Part shown: piece by piece, positions 51,570 through 60,453 of the stretch | How positions within the stretch are numbered: position 1 is the stretch's first letter | Layout of the letters: each line of letters opens with the position of its first letter | Translations under genes and position numbers: made by a program | Assembly: GCF_022378335.1 (NCBI RefSeq) | Contig: NZ_JAIQCI010000020.1 | Coordinates: 182,436-246,435 of the forward strand | Length of the DNA: 64,000 nt | Direction of reading: 5' to 3' | Source: Croceicoccus hydrothermalis | GTDB taxonomy: Bacteria; Pseudomonadota; Alphaproteobacteria; Sphingomonadales; Sphingomonadaceae | The notes under the pieces: model-generated | Databases searched by the model: none | What the model saw: the letters and a program-made list of their open reading frames with translations, nothing else | Told to the model about the DNA's origin: nothing

Positions 51570-52076
51570 GTGTTTTCCCGCCCGAAGGCAAGGCATAGCC
51601 AGAACGCCTATGTGACCAACGATCTCGATCGCGCGCTGTCCATCTGGCGGAATGATTACGGGGTTCCCGAATTCTACGTGTTCGAGAATGATACGCCGGG
51701 CCTGGTCTCGTCACCGGAATACCGGATGAAGATCGCTCTTGCCAATGTGGGCGGGCTGGAAATCGAACTGATCGAGCCTCTGCCCGGACTTGCCCCCATG
51801 CACGCCGAAGTTCTGCCGCAGGACGGCAGCTTTGCAATGTGCTTCCATCACGCCGCCCTGCGGGTCGACGGCGAGCTTGCCGATTTCGAGGAATACATGG
51901 CCTCGCTCGATCCCGCTGTGCATCCGGTTGTGTGGAGCGGTGGGCTAGGAGACCTGATGCGTTACACCTACACTGATGAGCGGGCGACCCTGGGCCATTA
52001 TCTGGAGCACGTCTGGTTCGATGCCGGAATGTACGAACAGATGGCCTCTGCCATACCCGTATATCCGGCGCGTTGA
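51570..52076 (+). CDS. VOC-family protein
   Basis: 168 residues in VOC fold: RHSQNAYVTNDLDRALSIWRNDYGVPEF, VGGLEIELIEPL and a distal LGHYLEHVWF. The N-terminal HSQ and the ELIEP and EHVW Glu/His positions could bind a metal. The start is GTG at 51570, with AGGAG 8 nt upstream. It lies between an SDR and a phosphatase-like gene. The fold covers epimerases, dioxygenases and glyoxalases; the reaction is not identifiable. Confidence 0.75.
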   Translation: MFSRPKARHSQNAYVTNDLDRALSIWRNDYGVPEFYVFENDTPGLVSSPEYRMKIALANVGGLEIELIEPLPGLAPMHAEVLPQDGSFAMCFHHAALRVDGELADFEEYMASLDPAVHPVVWSGGLGDLMRYTYTDERATLGHYLEHVWFDAGMYEQMASAIPVYPAR

Positions 52077-52078
52077 GC

Positions 52079-52864
52079 ATGGCTCTGGCACTCCTCAACT
52101 TTCGCGACCTTGGCGGCATGCAGGCTCAGGGTGGCCTGGTGCGCAGCGGCGCGCTGTTCCGGGCGGAAGGCCCGGCCAACTTTACGCCGGATCATGAGGC
52201 GGAGCTGAAATCGCTGGAGATCGGTTACATTTTCGATCTGCGTTCCGCGAAAGAACGCGAAGCCCATCCGCACGATTGGCAGGATGCGGATTGCCGCTGG
52301 CTGGGCCTCGATGTGAACGCAGACCTTCGGGTGTTCGGCCATGACGGCCGCGAACGCCTGAGCCTTGGCGAAGATGTGCAACTGGCGATCGACATCATGT
52401 GCGAAACCTATCGCGAGATTCCCGATGCGCTTGCGCCGCACTGGGAAACGGTGGGCACCTGCCTGCTGGAAGGCAGGCCTGCGATGGTCAACTGCACGGC
52501 CGGCAAGGATCGCACCGGCGTTGCCGTTGCCGTGCTGCTGGAGATGCTGGGCGCCCCACGCGAGGCGATCCTGAACGACTATGCCCAATCGGACATCTTT
52601 GGCGAGAACCTTCGCCGCAGCGGTTCGCTGGAGCAAGGCTTTCGTTCCAGTTTCGGATTCATGCCCAGCCCGGAACAGGTCGATGCGCTGATCGGGGTTC
52701 GCCGCGAATACCTGGCTTGCGCCTGGGAACAGATCGAAACCAAACACAAGACCGTAGGGCGCTATCTCGCCGATGCCGGTCTTGCCGAGGACATGCAAAT
52801 TGAGCTGCGACGCTTGCTGGTAACGCAAGGCGTCTCGCCTTCATATCAAGGAGAACTATCATGA
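52079..52864 (+). CDS. Tyrosine-phosphatase-like protein (Y_phosphatase3)
   Basis: 261 residues. The N-terminal NFRDLGGMQAQGGLVRSGALFRAE and the catalytic CTAGKDRTG (C-x5-R, residues about 140-148) are the bacterial IphP/Y_phosphatase3 signature. In a catabolic operon it may dephosphorylate a small-molecule or protein target rather than signal conventionally; that is inference. ATG at 52079, 2 bp after the preceding stop; the following gene overlaps its stop by 4 bp. Confidence 0.85.
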   Translation: MALALLNFRDLGGMQAQGGLVRSGALFRAEGPANFTPDHEAELKSLEIGYIFDLRSAKEREAHPHDWQDADCRWLGLDVNADLRVFGHDGRERLSLGEDVQLAIDIMCETYREIPDALAPHWETVGTCLLEGRPAMVNCTAGKDRTGVAVAVLLEMLGAPREAILNDYAQSDIFGENLRRSGSLEQGFRSSFGFMPSPEQVDALIGVRREYLACAWEQIETKHKTVGRYLADAGLAEDMQIELRRLLVTQGVSPSYQGELS

Positions 52865-53721
52865 AAACTGGCGGTGTAATCGGCCTTGGCGGCATTGGCG
52901 GAGGCGTGGCCCAATGCCTTCAGCGGTCTGGCCAACTTTCGGCAATCTTCGATGTGCGCGCAGAAGCCGCAGAGCGGGTGCCCGGTGCGCCGCCAATGTC
53001 GGCAACGCCGCGCGATCTGGCAGCGGCATCCGATTGCGTGCTGATCGCCGTGCTGAACGGCGCCCAGACGATCGATGTGCTTTCCGGCCCCGATGGCGTT
53101 CTGGCTGCGGGCAAGCCCGGGCAAACCGTGATCCTGCTGTCGACAATCTCCATGTCTGATCTGGAAACATCGCAGAAGCTGTGCGCGGATGCCGGTGTGA
53201 CGCTGATCGATTGCGGCGTAACCAACGGGCCCAAGTCGGGCGAGAACGGCCTGATCTGTCTTGCAGGCGGCAGCGAAGAGGACATGGCCAAGGCCAAGCC
53301 CATTTTCGATGGCTTTGCCGGACAGGTCATTCACATGGGTGGACCGGGCACAGGCATGGCGGCCAAGATCGCGCGCAACACCACGTTCTTCGGCTGTATC
53401 CGGGCAGGGTACGAAGGCGCGGTGATCGCCCGCAATTACGGTGTAGACCTGAACCAGCTGCGCATGGCCCTTTCGGGCGATCCCAACGCGGGTGGCGGCC
53501 TGGAAGGCGCCCTGTCCATGGAAATCCGCCCCGATCCCGAAGGTAATGAGCAGGAAACGGGCATCCGCAACTATTTCAAGGGGCTGATGATCAAGGATCT
53601 GGAAGTTGCCATCGAAGAGGCCGCCAAGTTCGGTGTGCGACTGCCGATGATCGAACTGATCCGCGACAACGCCGATTCCACCTCTGGCCTGGAATATCGC
53701 AAGGGCCAGCCGCTCGATTGA
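52861..53721 (+). CDS. 3-hydroxyisobutyrate-dehydrogenase-like NAD(P) enzyme
   Basis: 286 residues. GVIGLGGIGGGVAQCLQRSG (Rossmann), a DCGVTNGPKSGENG segment at the substrate-binding DxPVSGG-type position, and catalytic Lys in GMAAKIARN. This is the beta-hydroxyacid dehydrogenase family. It may oxidise a 3-hydroxyacid in the pathway. ATG at 52861 overlaps the upstream stop (ATGA), with AAGGAG upstream. Confidence 0.87.
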   Translation: MKTGGVIGLGGIGGGVAQCLQRSGQLSAIFDVRAEAAERVPGAPPMSATPRDLAAASDCVLIAVLNGAQTIDVLSGPDGVLAAGKPGQTVILLSTISMSDLETSQKLCADAGVTLIDCGVTNGPKSGENGLICLAGGSEEDMAKAKPIFDGFAGQVIHMGGPGTGMAAKIARNTTFFGCIRAGYEGAVIARNYGVDLNQLRMALSGDPNAGGGLEGALSMEIRPDPEGNEQETGIRNYFKGLMIKDLEVAIEEAAKFGVRLPMIELIRDNADSTSGLEYRKGQPLD

Positions 53722-53752
53722 GCGTGGGTACATACAAGTCGAGGGAATGAAC

Positions 53753-54136
53753 ATGAGTGAAAATGCTTGGGACAAGGGACTAGAGGTTTTCGATGCTGTC
53801 TATGGAGACGGCTTTTCCGCGATGATGAAGGGGCAGGAAAACAGCCGCTTCTCACGCGAGATTATCGAGAACCAGTTCGGCAACCTGTGGGCGGACGAAG
53901 CGCTAACCATCCGTGAAAAGCGGCTGCTGGTACTGGGTGCCACAACCATGCTGGGGAGGCAGGATCTGATCGAGATCCAGATGATGGGCGCGCTTGGCAA
54001 CAACGAGTTCACCGAAGAGGAACTGGCACTGATTCCGCACTTCATGCTGTTCTATGCCGGGGCCGGTAACTGCACCTCGCTGGTGCGAGGGATCGAAGCG
54101 GCTAAGGCGCGCCTTGCGGAAATGAAGAAGGACTGA
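53753..54136 (+). CDS. Carboxymuconolactone decarboxylase-like (CMD/AhpD fold) protein
   Basis: 127 residues, an all-helical CMD domain: WDKGLEVFDAVYG, FGNLWADEALTIREKRLLVLGATTMLGRQDLIEIQMMGALGNNEFTEEEL. It lacks the CxxC of AhpD peroxidases, so it is more like gamma-CMD-type proteins. ATG at 53753 has GAGGG 7 nt upstream; ATG at 53747 also exists. Possible decarboxylase or lactone-acting enzyme; not resolved. Confidence 0.8.
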   Translation: MSENAWDKGLEVFDAVYGDGFSAMMKGQENSRFSREIIENQFGNLWADEALTIREKRLLVLGATTMLGRQDLIEIQMMGALGNNEFTEEELALIPHFMLFYAGAGNCTSLVRGIEAAKARLAEMKKD

Positions 54137-54142
54137 GCCGAC

Positions 54143-54982
54143 ATGCGCGATCTGCCCCGCCTGCCGCTGGATGCCAATGCCTTCCGCGAGCGTTATGGGC
54201 CCTGGGCCGTGATCGCTGGCGCTTCCGAAGGCACCGGCGAGTGTTATGCCCGCCAACTGGCGGAAATGGGCATCAACCTGATGCTGGTTTCGCGCCGGGA
54301 GGAGGCGCTGGAGGCTTTGGGCAAGGAACTGGCGGAAGAACATGGAATTGAATTCCGGGCCTATGCACAGGACCTGACAGAGCCTGATGCGGGTTTGAAA
54401 ATCGTCGCCGCCGCTGCGGGCCTCGATGTCGGGCTTTACATCTCCAACGCCGGGGCAGACGGATTTGCCGCTTTCTTTGAAGACAGCACCGAGAATGCGC
54501 ACCGGCTGGTGATGATGAATATCACCACCCTGATCGATGCCGCCAACGGCTTTGGCAAGCGGTTGCTCGCGCGTGGCAAGGATGGAAAGGGGCGCGGTGG
54601 CATCATCGTGATGGCGTCAGGCGCTGGGCTTGGCGGTCAACCCAACCTGGCCATGTATTCAGCGACCAAGGCGTTCGAGATAAATTTCGCGGAGTCTCTC
54701 TGGGCCGAATATCACGAGCGCGGCATCGACGTGCTGGGCGTGGCGGCCCCGATCATGCGCACCCCGACATTGCTGCGGATGGTTCCCGAAGGCTTCGACA
54801 CGTCCGACACCTTCGATCCGGCTGACGTTACGCACAATGCGCTGGCCGGGTTGCTGGCGGGGGAGCCGATCCAGATCATTCCCGACGGACCGGGCGCGGA
54901 AAAGCAGCCGCAGGTAGAGGCAGATCGCAAGGCCCGCCTGATCGGCTTCGTGGAATTCAACAAGACATTTACCGGAGGATAA
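54143..54982 (+). CDS. SDR-family oxidoreductase
   Basis: 279 residues. The Rossmann motif is GASEGTG, the N-x-N position reads ISNAG, the catalytic Ser is in VMASGAG, and the Tyr/Lys pair is in YSATK. It is closer to the hydroxysteroid/SDR group with a longer C-terminal tail (about residues 215-279). Six bp after the CMD gene and 4 bp before the next SDR. Confidence 0.85.
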   Translation: MRDLPRLPLDANAFRERYGPWAVIAGASEGTGECYARQLAEMGINLMLVSRREEALEALGKELAEEHGIEFRAYAQDLTEPDAGLKIVAAAAGLDVGLYISNAGADGFAAFFEDSTENAHRLVMMNITTLIDAANGFGKRLLARGKDGKGRGGIIVMASGAGLGGQPNLAMYSATKAFEINFAESLWAEYHERGIDVLGVAAPIMRTPTLLRMVPEGFDTSDTFDPADVTHNALAGLLAGEPIQIIPDGPGAEKQPQVEADRKARLIGFVEFNKTFTGG

Positions 54983-54986
54983 GCGC

Positions 54987-55787
54987 ATGCGCAGGCTGGA
55001 AGGAAAGATTGCCATCGTCACCGGCGGGGGCGGAGGGATCGGATCAGCCGTCGCGCGCCGCATCGTCTCAGAAGGCGGCAAGGTCGCCATTGCCGATGTG
55101 TTCGAGGACAGCGCGAAGGCCGCTGCCGATCCGCTGGGCGATGCTGCGCTGGCGGTTCAGTTCGATGCTGCCGACCCTGCTTCGATAGAGGCGATGGTGC
55201 AGGCCACCGTCGACCATTTTGGCGGTCTGGACATCCTGCACAACAATGCCGCGATGACCGATCCGGCCAAGCATCCGCTCGACACCACACCGGTCGATAT
55301 CCCCATCGAGATCTGGGACGAGATCATCGATATCAACCTGCGCGGATACCTGCTGGGCTGCAAATATGCGATCCCGCACATGATCGCGCGCGGTGGTGGC
55401 TCCATCATCAACACGGCATCGAACAGTGGCGTTGCCGGAGACCTTGCCAGGGTTGCCTATGGCGCATCCAAAGGCGGCATCATCACCTTGTCGAAGTATG
55501 TCGCCACACAATACGGCAAGCAGAACATTCGCTGCAATTCCGTGTCTCCCGGCGTTGTATTGACCGCGGCACTCGAAGCGACGGTGCCGGGCCTCAAGGA
55601 AGTGATCCAGCGGCATATCCTGACGCCTGAATTCGGCACGCCAGATGATATCGCGGCGCTGGTCGCCTTCCTCGCTTCGGAAGAGAGCCGTTACATCACG
55701 GGTGAGAACATATCGATCTCTGGCGGGGGCCTGTCGCACCAGCCGCATTATGCCGATCTGCTGGCGATGATGGAACAGCATCTGTGA
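54987..55787 (+). CDS. Short-chain dehydrogenase/reductase with HQPHYAD tail
   Basis: 266 residues. TGGGGGIG Rossmann motif, NNAAMTD, catalytic Ser in NTASNSG and YGASK, ITGENISISGGG. C-terminal SHQPHYADLLAMME matches the tails of the SDRs at 34004 and 59521. Overlaps the sulfotransferase-family start (TGATG). Confidence 0.88.
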   Translation: MRRLEGKIAIVTGGGGGIGSAVARRIVSEGGKVAIADVFEDSAKAAADPLGDAALAVQFDAADPASIEAMVQATVDHFGGLDILHNNAAMTDPAKHPLDTTPVDIPIEIWDEIIDINLRGYLLGCKYAIPHMIARGGGSIINTASNSGVAGDLARVAYGASKGGIITLSKYVATQYGKQNIRCNSVSPGVVLTAALEATVPGLKEVIQRHILTPEFGTPDDIAALVAFLASEESRYITGENISISGGGLSHQPHYADLLAMMEQHL

Positions 55788-56956
55788 TGAGCGAACCGCT
55801 GACCGTTGCAGGGATGGAGGCAGCAGCGCGCGCTGCCACGGGCCTTTCGGATTTCGGCCCGGATACCGGTTGGCGAGAGGGATTTGAAAGACTGGTTGCG
55901 GCGGTCGAGGCGATGGGACCGAACGACCAGCTGCGGCACCTGGCGACGCAGAATATCGTCGGTCAGCTCGCCACGCGCCTGCACTTTGTCGAGGATGATC
56001 GCAATCATCCAGAGATAGCGCAGCAAGACGTGGGCGATCCGCTGATCGTGATAGGCCTGCCGCGCACCGGCACCACCATTACTTACGATCTGCTGTGCCT
56101 CGATCCCGAGGCGCGCGCTCCGCGCGAATGGGAATGGTACATTCCCTGGCCACCAACCGATGCCGCCACTTTCGACAGCGATCCGCGTATTGCGCAGGTC
56201 ACTGCCATGTATGACAACTGGCTCAAGCATGCGCCGCAACTGCTTGATATCCAGCGGTTCGATTGCACCCAACCGGGTGAATGCAACCACGGCATGCAAT
56301 ATCACTTTGCCAGCACCAATTTCCCCGCCGAACTTGGCGTTCCGGACTATGCCGACTGGCTGCGCGCCAGCGATGCACCGGGGCAATATGTCTCGCACAA
56401 GCGGCTGCTGCAGAATTTCCAGTGGAAGGGGCCGCGCGGGCGCTGGACGCTGAAATCGCCGCAGCACCTGTTCGATCTTCCGGCTCTGCTGGAGGCCTAT
56501 CCCGGCGCAATGCTGGTTTGGACGCACCGCGATCCGGCGCTGACTTTCTCTTCCCTCTCCAGCTTCATCGCAGGCTTCCTGGCTGCCTTTGGCGGCGACA
56601 AGGACAAAGCGGCAATCGGGCGCGACGTGGTGGAGACCTGGATTGCCGCGATGAACCGCGCGCTGGCCGCGCGCGCAGATCCGGCAATCGACGAGCGGAT
56701 CATAGACCTTGCGCACAAGGACGTGGTGGCAGACCCGAAGGCGGCAATCAGGCGCATCTACGACAAGTTCGGTCTGACCTTCTCCGAAGATCACGCGCGC
56801 CGCATCGACCATTTTCTGGCCGACAATCCGGCAGCCAAACGGATGGGCAAGCACAAGCACTCGCCGGAGCAATACGGCATCGACGTGGCCGAGGTGCGCG
56901 AGCGGATGGCGGATTATTACGACCGCTTCGGCAATCTTCTGGGGAAACCACAATGA
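55787..56956 (+). CDS. Sulfotransferase-family protein
   Basis: 389 residues. P-loop-like LIVIGLPRTGTTITYDLL near residue 86, WTLKSPQHLFDLP, and LVWTHRDPALTFSSLSS, again the bacterial Sulfotransfer_3 pattern. Distant relative of the protein at 49369. GTG at 55784 and ATG at 55787 are both possible; the ATG overlaps the SDR stop (TGATG). Conserved location inside catabolic operons suggests a pathway role such as derivatising a hydroxyl group. Confidence 0.83.
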   Translation: MSEPLTVAGMEAAARAATGLSDFGPDTGWREGFERLVAAVEAMGPNDQLRHLATQNIVGQLATRLHFVEDDRNHPEIAQQDVGDPLIVIGLPRTGTTITYDLLCLDPEARAPREWEWYIPWPPTDAATFDSDPRIAQVTAMYDNWLKHAPQLLDIQRFDCTQPGECNHGMQYHFASTNFPAELGVPDYADWLRASDAPGQYVSHKRLLQNFQWKGPRGRWTLKSPQHLFDLPALLEAYPGAMLVWTHRDPALTFSSLSSFIAGFLAAFGGDKDKAAIGRDVVETWIAAMNRALAARADPAIDERIIDLAHKDVVADPKAAIRRIYDKFGLTFSEDHARRIDHFLADNPAAKRMGKHKHSPEQYGIDVAEVRERMADYYDRFGNLLGKPQ

Positions 56957-57729
56957 GCGTTCTGGATCGCTTCCGTCTCGACGGGCGCACCGCCATTCTC
57001 ACCGGCGTTGGCCCTGGCGTGGGAGAGCACGTGGCCAAGGCCTTTGCCGAACTGGGCGCGAACGTCGTCATCTCGGCCCGTTCGCAGGACCGGCTGGACC
57101 GGATCGCACAGGAGATCAACGCGCTGGATGGCGGACGCGCGCTGGCCGTGGCCGTCGACGCGGGAGAGCGCGCCGATCTGGAAAACCTTGTAACCAAGGC
57201 GCACGAGGCTTTCGGGCCGATTCATATCATTTTCAACAATGCCGCCGCCGGCGTGGTCTACGCGCATGATGGCGGGTTGTGGGCCAACACCGACGAGGTG
57301 TGGAAGACGGCGATGGATGTGAATGTCCTTGCCACCTGGCGTCTGGCCGAGCTGACCGCACAGGAGATGGAAGCGCATGGCAAGGGCGTGATCATTTCCG
57401 TGCAAAGCTGCGGTGGCTTTACCCCGATCCCGCCTGCTGTTGCCTACGGCGTCAGCAAGGCAGCGCTGGCTTTCCTCACCCGCTCGCTCGCCAAGGCGCT
57501 GGCGCCGCACACGCGGGTGAACGCCCTTTGCGTCGGCTCGATGAGTCCCGACGGGCAGGAGGCCGAAATTCACAAGGGACTGGGCCTGGCAGAGCGCAAT
57601 GCGATCAAGCGGTTCGGCGCTGCCGACGAAGCCGTGGGCGCAGCCATCCTGCTGGCCAGCGATGCTTCCAGCTATACCACCGGTAGCACCGTGTTCGTGG
57701 AAGGCGGAAGGGTGGGAACGGTGGCATGA
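56953..57729 (+). CDS. Short-chain dehydrogenase/reductase (SDR)
   Basis: 258 residues. TGVGPGVGEHVAKAFAELG Rossmann motif, FNNAA, catalytic Ser in ISVQSCGG, YGVSK, and YTTGSTVFVEGG. The Rossmann loop GVGPGVG is somewhat atypical for an SDR. ATG overlaps the sulfotransferase-family stop (ATGA). Confidence 0.88.
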   Translation: MSVLDRFRLDGRTAILTGVGPGVGEHVAKAFAELGANVVISARSQDRLDRIAQEINALDGGRALAVAVDAGERADLENLVTKAHEAFGPIHIIFNNAAAGVVYAHDGGLWANTDEVWKTAMDVNVLATWRLAELTAQEMEAHGKGVIISVQSCGGFTPIPPAVAYGVSKAALAFLTRSLAKALAPHTRVNALCVGSMSPDGQEAEIHKGLGLAERNAIKRFGAADEAVGAAILLASDASSYTTGSTVFVEGGRVGTVA

Positions 57730-58979
57730 CCAACCCGCTCTATACGCCAGATCAGGAAGCGGTAGAGAAACTGGCGCTGCGCCTGATCGAGCGGGCAGAT
57801 GTGCGGGCTGCGCGCGAGCAGGCGCGCCACGGAATGCTGGCCGATCCCACCGCCGCGACGGTGGATGGCAACCTGGCGCTAGATCGCGCGCTCAATCAAT
57901 GGGTGCTCGGGCTGGCCATGCGCGAGGCGAATGGCGATACCGCCGATCCGCGCGTGGTCTGGAATGTGTCGAATCCGCCGCGCCGGTGGTTTGGCCACGT
58001 CTATCACGGCGCCGCCGTGGCGGTGGACAATCCCGACAATTTCAACCGCGAAATCCCGATTGACGGGGAAGGTCACTATCGCATCGATTTGCGCTTTTCC
58101 GCCGATCCGCCGCAGTTCAGCGTGGTGATCGAGATGGAGCCGGACCATCACGCCGGTCTGGGCCACAACATCGGTGCGCTGACATTGCAGGACTTGCGCC
58201 CGCATTGCGATAGCGAAGGCCGCGTTTCGGTAACTGTGGGGCCGAAAAGGGGCGGGCCGCTGCACTTGCAATCGCGCCCCGGCCGCATCCAGATCTACAC
58301 CCGCGATAGTCAGTGCGACTGGAACCAGTTACCAGCCGAGGTTAGCGTGGAGCGCCTTGATCCGCCGGCGGACTGGCAAGCCCGCAGCGAAGACGAGATC
58401 GCCGCGACCATTATCGCCGACATGCCCGCCTGGGTCCGCTTCTGGCGCGGCTTCAAGGACGATTTCCTTGGTTTTCCCGAACCCAATCGGCTTGTCGGGC
58501 CAAACGGTCGCGACGGGAACTGGGGGTATCTGGCAGGTGGCCGCTTCGCGCTTGGCGATGATGAGGCGCTGCTGATCACGCTTGATCCGGCAGACAGTTA
58601 TTACACCGGTTTCCAGATCACCGATCCGTGGACCATCGCGCCCGATCCCATGCTGCGTCTTGCCAGCCTGAACAAGGCGCAGGTGACGCCCAATGCCGAT
58701 GGCACGGTGACATATGTGCTGGCGCTGGCCGATCCGGGCGTCGCCAACTGGATCGATACCTGCGGCCTGCACGAAGGCTGGATGCTGACCCGGTGGCAAG
58801 GGGTGCCCGCCGATGCGGACCTTGCCAGCATGATCCGCGAAGTGCGCCTGACGACGATCAATGAATTGCCGGAAGGCATACCGACCATCGACCTGGCCGG
58901 TCGCCGCCGCCAGATTGCCACACGCGCGCAGGCTTTTGCCCGGCGCACCAGCGAGGGAGGATGGACCGATGCAGCCTGA
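57726..58979 (+). CDS. DUF1214-like protein
   Basis: 417 residues. N-terminal helical part (DQEAVEKLALRLIERADVRAAREQ), a central beta region (HYRIDLRFSADPPQFSVVIEME) and the C-terminal DUF1214-like segment: ADSYYTGFQITDPW, NADGTVTYVLALADPGVANWID. The partial gene at 1-562 shares this C-terminal part, so the window starts and ends with paralogues. No catalytic residues are assigned. ATG at 57726 overlaps the SDR stop (ATGA). Confidence 0.75.
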   Translation: MTNPLYTPDQEAVEKLALRLIERADVRAAREQARHGMLADPTAATVDGNLALDRALNQWVLGLAMREANGDTADPRVVWNVSNPPRRWFGHVYHGAAVAVDNPDNFNREIPIDGEGHYRIDLRFSADPPQFSVVIEMEPDHHAGLGHNIGALTLQDLRPHCDSEGRVSVTVGPKRGGPLHLQSRPGRIQIYTRDSQCDWNQLPAEVSVERLDPPADWQARSEDEIAATIIADMPAWVRFWRGFKDDFLGFPEPNRLVGPNGRDGNWGYLAGGRFALGDDEALLITLDPADSYYTGFQITDPWTIAPDPMLRLASLNKAQVTPNADGTVTYVLALADPGVANWIDTCGLHEGWMLTRWQGVPADADLASMIREVRLTTINELPEGIPTIDLAGRRRQIATRAQAFARRTSEGGWTDAA

Positions 58980-59508
58980 AGGATCAATCGTCGAACTGTG
59001 TCACGTGGTGGAAGACCTCGATGCGGCGCTGTCACACTGGACGCGTGATCTGGGTGCAGGCCCGTTCTTCGTGTTCGACGTTCCTGTGTTGCCCGGCCAG
59101 CTATATTACGGAGAGCCGACCGCAGTTTCGATGCGGGTAGGGTTCGGCTTTTCTGGCGGCGTTCTGATCGAACTGTTGCAGCAGACCAACGACGGTGCAT
59201 CGCCATTTGCGGATTTCCTGCAGGCAAGGGGCGAAGGGCTGCACCACATCATGCCGCGCGCCGATTTCGATGCGGCACACGCACGCCTTTCAGACGCAGG
59301 TTTCAAGATCGCCTACAGCGGCATGATGCCTTCGGGCGAGCGGTTCTGCCTGTTCGATACCTTCGCCGCGCACGGCTATTACACAGAGCTGATGGAGCTT
59401 TCCGAAGCCATGCAGGGCAGCCTGTCACTGATGGAAAAGGCTCATGCTAGCTGGGACGGCAAGACCGATCCCGTTCGCGGCATGGACCGGCTGGCCGAGC
59501 TTGCCTGA
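58969..59508 (+). CDS. VOC-family protein (glyoxalase-like)
   Basis: 179 residues: IVELCHVVEDLDAALSHWTRDLGAGPFF, LIELLQQTND, LHHIMPRADFDAAHARL, YTELMELSE. Metal-ligand-like His in ELCHVV, Glu in LIELLQ, His in GLHHIM and Glu in YTELMEL fit a glyoxalase/methylmalonyl-epimerase-type site. It overlaps the DUF1214-like gene by 11 bp with GAGGGAGG upstream. Last gene of the operon, convergent with the SDR at 59521. Confidence 0.8.
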   Translation: MQPEGSIVELCHVVEDLDAALSHWTRDLGAGPFFVFDVPVLPGQLYYGEPTAVSMRVGFGFSGGVLIELLQQTNDGASPFADFLQARGEGLHHIMPRADFDAAHARLSDAGFKIAYSGMMPSGERFCLFDTFAAHGYYTELMELSEAMQGSLSLMEKAHASWDGKTDPVRGMDRLAELA

Positions 59509-59520
59509 CAGGCAGCTGGC

Positions 59521-60336
59521 CTAAAGCTTGCCGCTGCCCATCTCGGCGAACATCTTCTGGAAATCGGCATAGCTGGGCTGGTGCGCGGTCACACCGCCAT
59601 CGATCGGGATTGCCGCACCGGTAATGAATGCGCTCTCGTCGCTGGCCAGGAATGCGACCAGGTTGGCGATATCTTCCGGCTCGCCAAGCCGCGGCGTCAA
59701 ATGGTGCGACAGGAGAATATCTTTCACCACCGGCGGGGTCGACTGCGTTGCCAGCGGGGTCAGCACGAAACCGATGACCATGCAGTTCGAACGCACGCCC
59801 AGCTTGCCATACTGGGTGGCGATCATGCGGTTGAGCTGGATTAGCGCCGCCTTGGAAGAGCCATAGGCAGTGAGCGTGGATTCGCCCTGCACGCCGAAGC
59901 CGGATGCGCTGTGGATGATCGATCCGCGCCCGCCTTCGATCATGTGGGGCAGGGCATATTTGCTCATCAGCATGGCCCCGCGCACGTTGACCGCCATCGC
60001 CCTGTCCCACGCGGCGACATCAAGGTTCATGACATCAAGGTCTGCCTGACGCTGCGCGTCGTTCTGGATGGCGGCATTGTTGTGCAGGATGTCGATCCGG
60101 CCAAGATCTGCGACCACCTGCCGGGCGAGTTCGCGCACGGAATTCTCGTCTGTCAGGTCAAGCGGCAGCGCCAGTGCGCCCTCGATATCCTGTGCAGCGG
60201 CAGCAGCTGCATCGGCATCGATATCGCCCAGCACCACACGGGCGCCTTCCGCAGCCAGTCGCTGCGCGGATGCCGCGCCGATACCGCCTGCAGCGCCTGT
60301 GACAATTGCAACTCTGCCTTCCAGCCGTCCGGTCAT
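59521..60336 (-). CDS. Short-chain dehydrogenase/reductase with HQPSYAD tail
   Basis: 271 residues. TGAAGGIGAASAQRLAAEG, HNNAAIQ, catalytic Ser in HSASGFG, YGSSK, ITGAAIPIDGG, and a C-terminal AHQPSYADFQKMF. Third member of the HQPxYAD-tailed SDR subfamily. ATG at 60336 has GAGGAGA upstream. Transcribed alone, divergent from the membrane protein gene, with the strong box 9 between them. Confidence 0.88.
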   Translation of the reverse strand: MTGRLEGRVAIVTGAAGGIGAASAQRLAAEGARVVLGDIDADAAAAAAQDIEGALALPLDLTDENSVRELARQVVADLGRIDILHNNAAIQNDAQRQADLDVMNLDVAAWDRAMAVNVRGAMLMSKYALPHMIEGGRGSIIHSASGFGVQGESTLTAYGSSKAALIQLNRMIATQYGKLGVRSNCMVIGFVLTPLATQSTPPVVKDILLSHHLTPRLGEPEDIANLVAFLASDESAFITGAAIPIDGGVTAHQPSYADFQKMFAEMGSGKL

Positions 60337-60385
60337 TGGGGTCTCCTCATGTGAAGCAATAGATTGCAATGGGCCGGGCTCACAA

Positions 60386-60401
60386 CCTGTCGCAGGGCAG
60401 G
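60386..60401. promoter_or_regulatory. Putative operator box 9 (CCTGTC-GCAG-GGCAGG)
   Basis: Exact match to the 6-4-6 box, extended to a 7-bp arm palindrome CAACCTG-N8-CAGGTTG. It lies between the divergent SDR (start 60336, 49 bp) and the membrane-protein gene (start 60454, 52 bp), with the same distances as box 7. Confidence 0.58.
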
Positions 60402-60453
60402 TTGCGTGCATTTCGCAGGCCTCCAACTGACATTCATAAATGTTGGGGAGGGT

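Noticed and set aside
51559-52076. Extension of the VOC reading frame back into the SDR (start at 51465)
   Set aside because: Overlaps the SDR C-terminus; the GTG at 51570 has a good AGGAG site right after the SDR stop.
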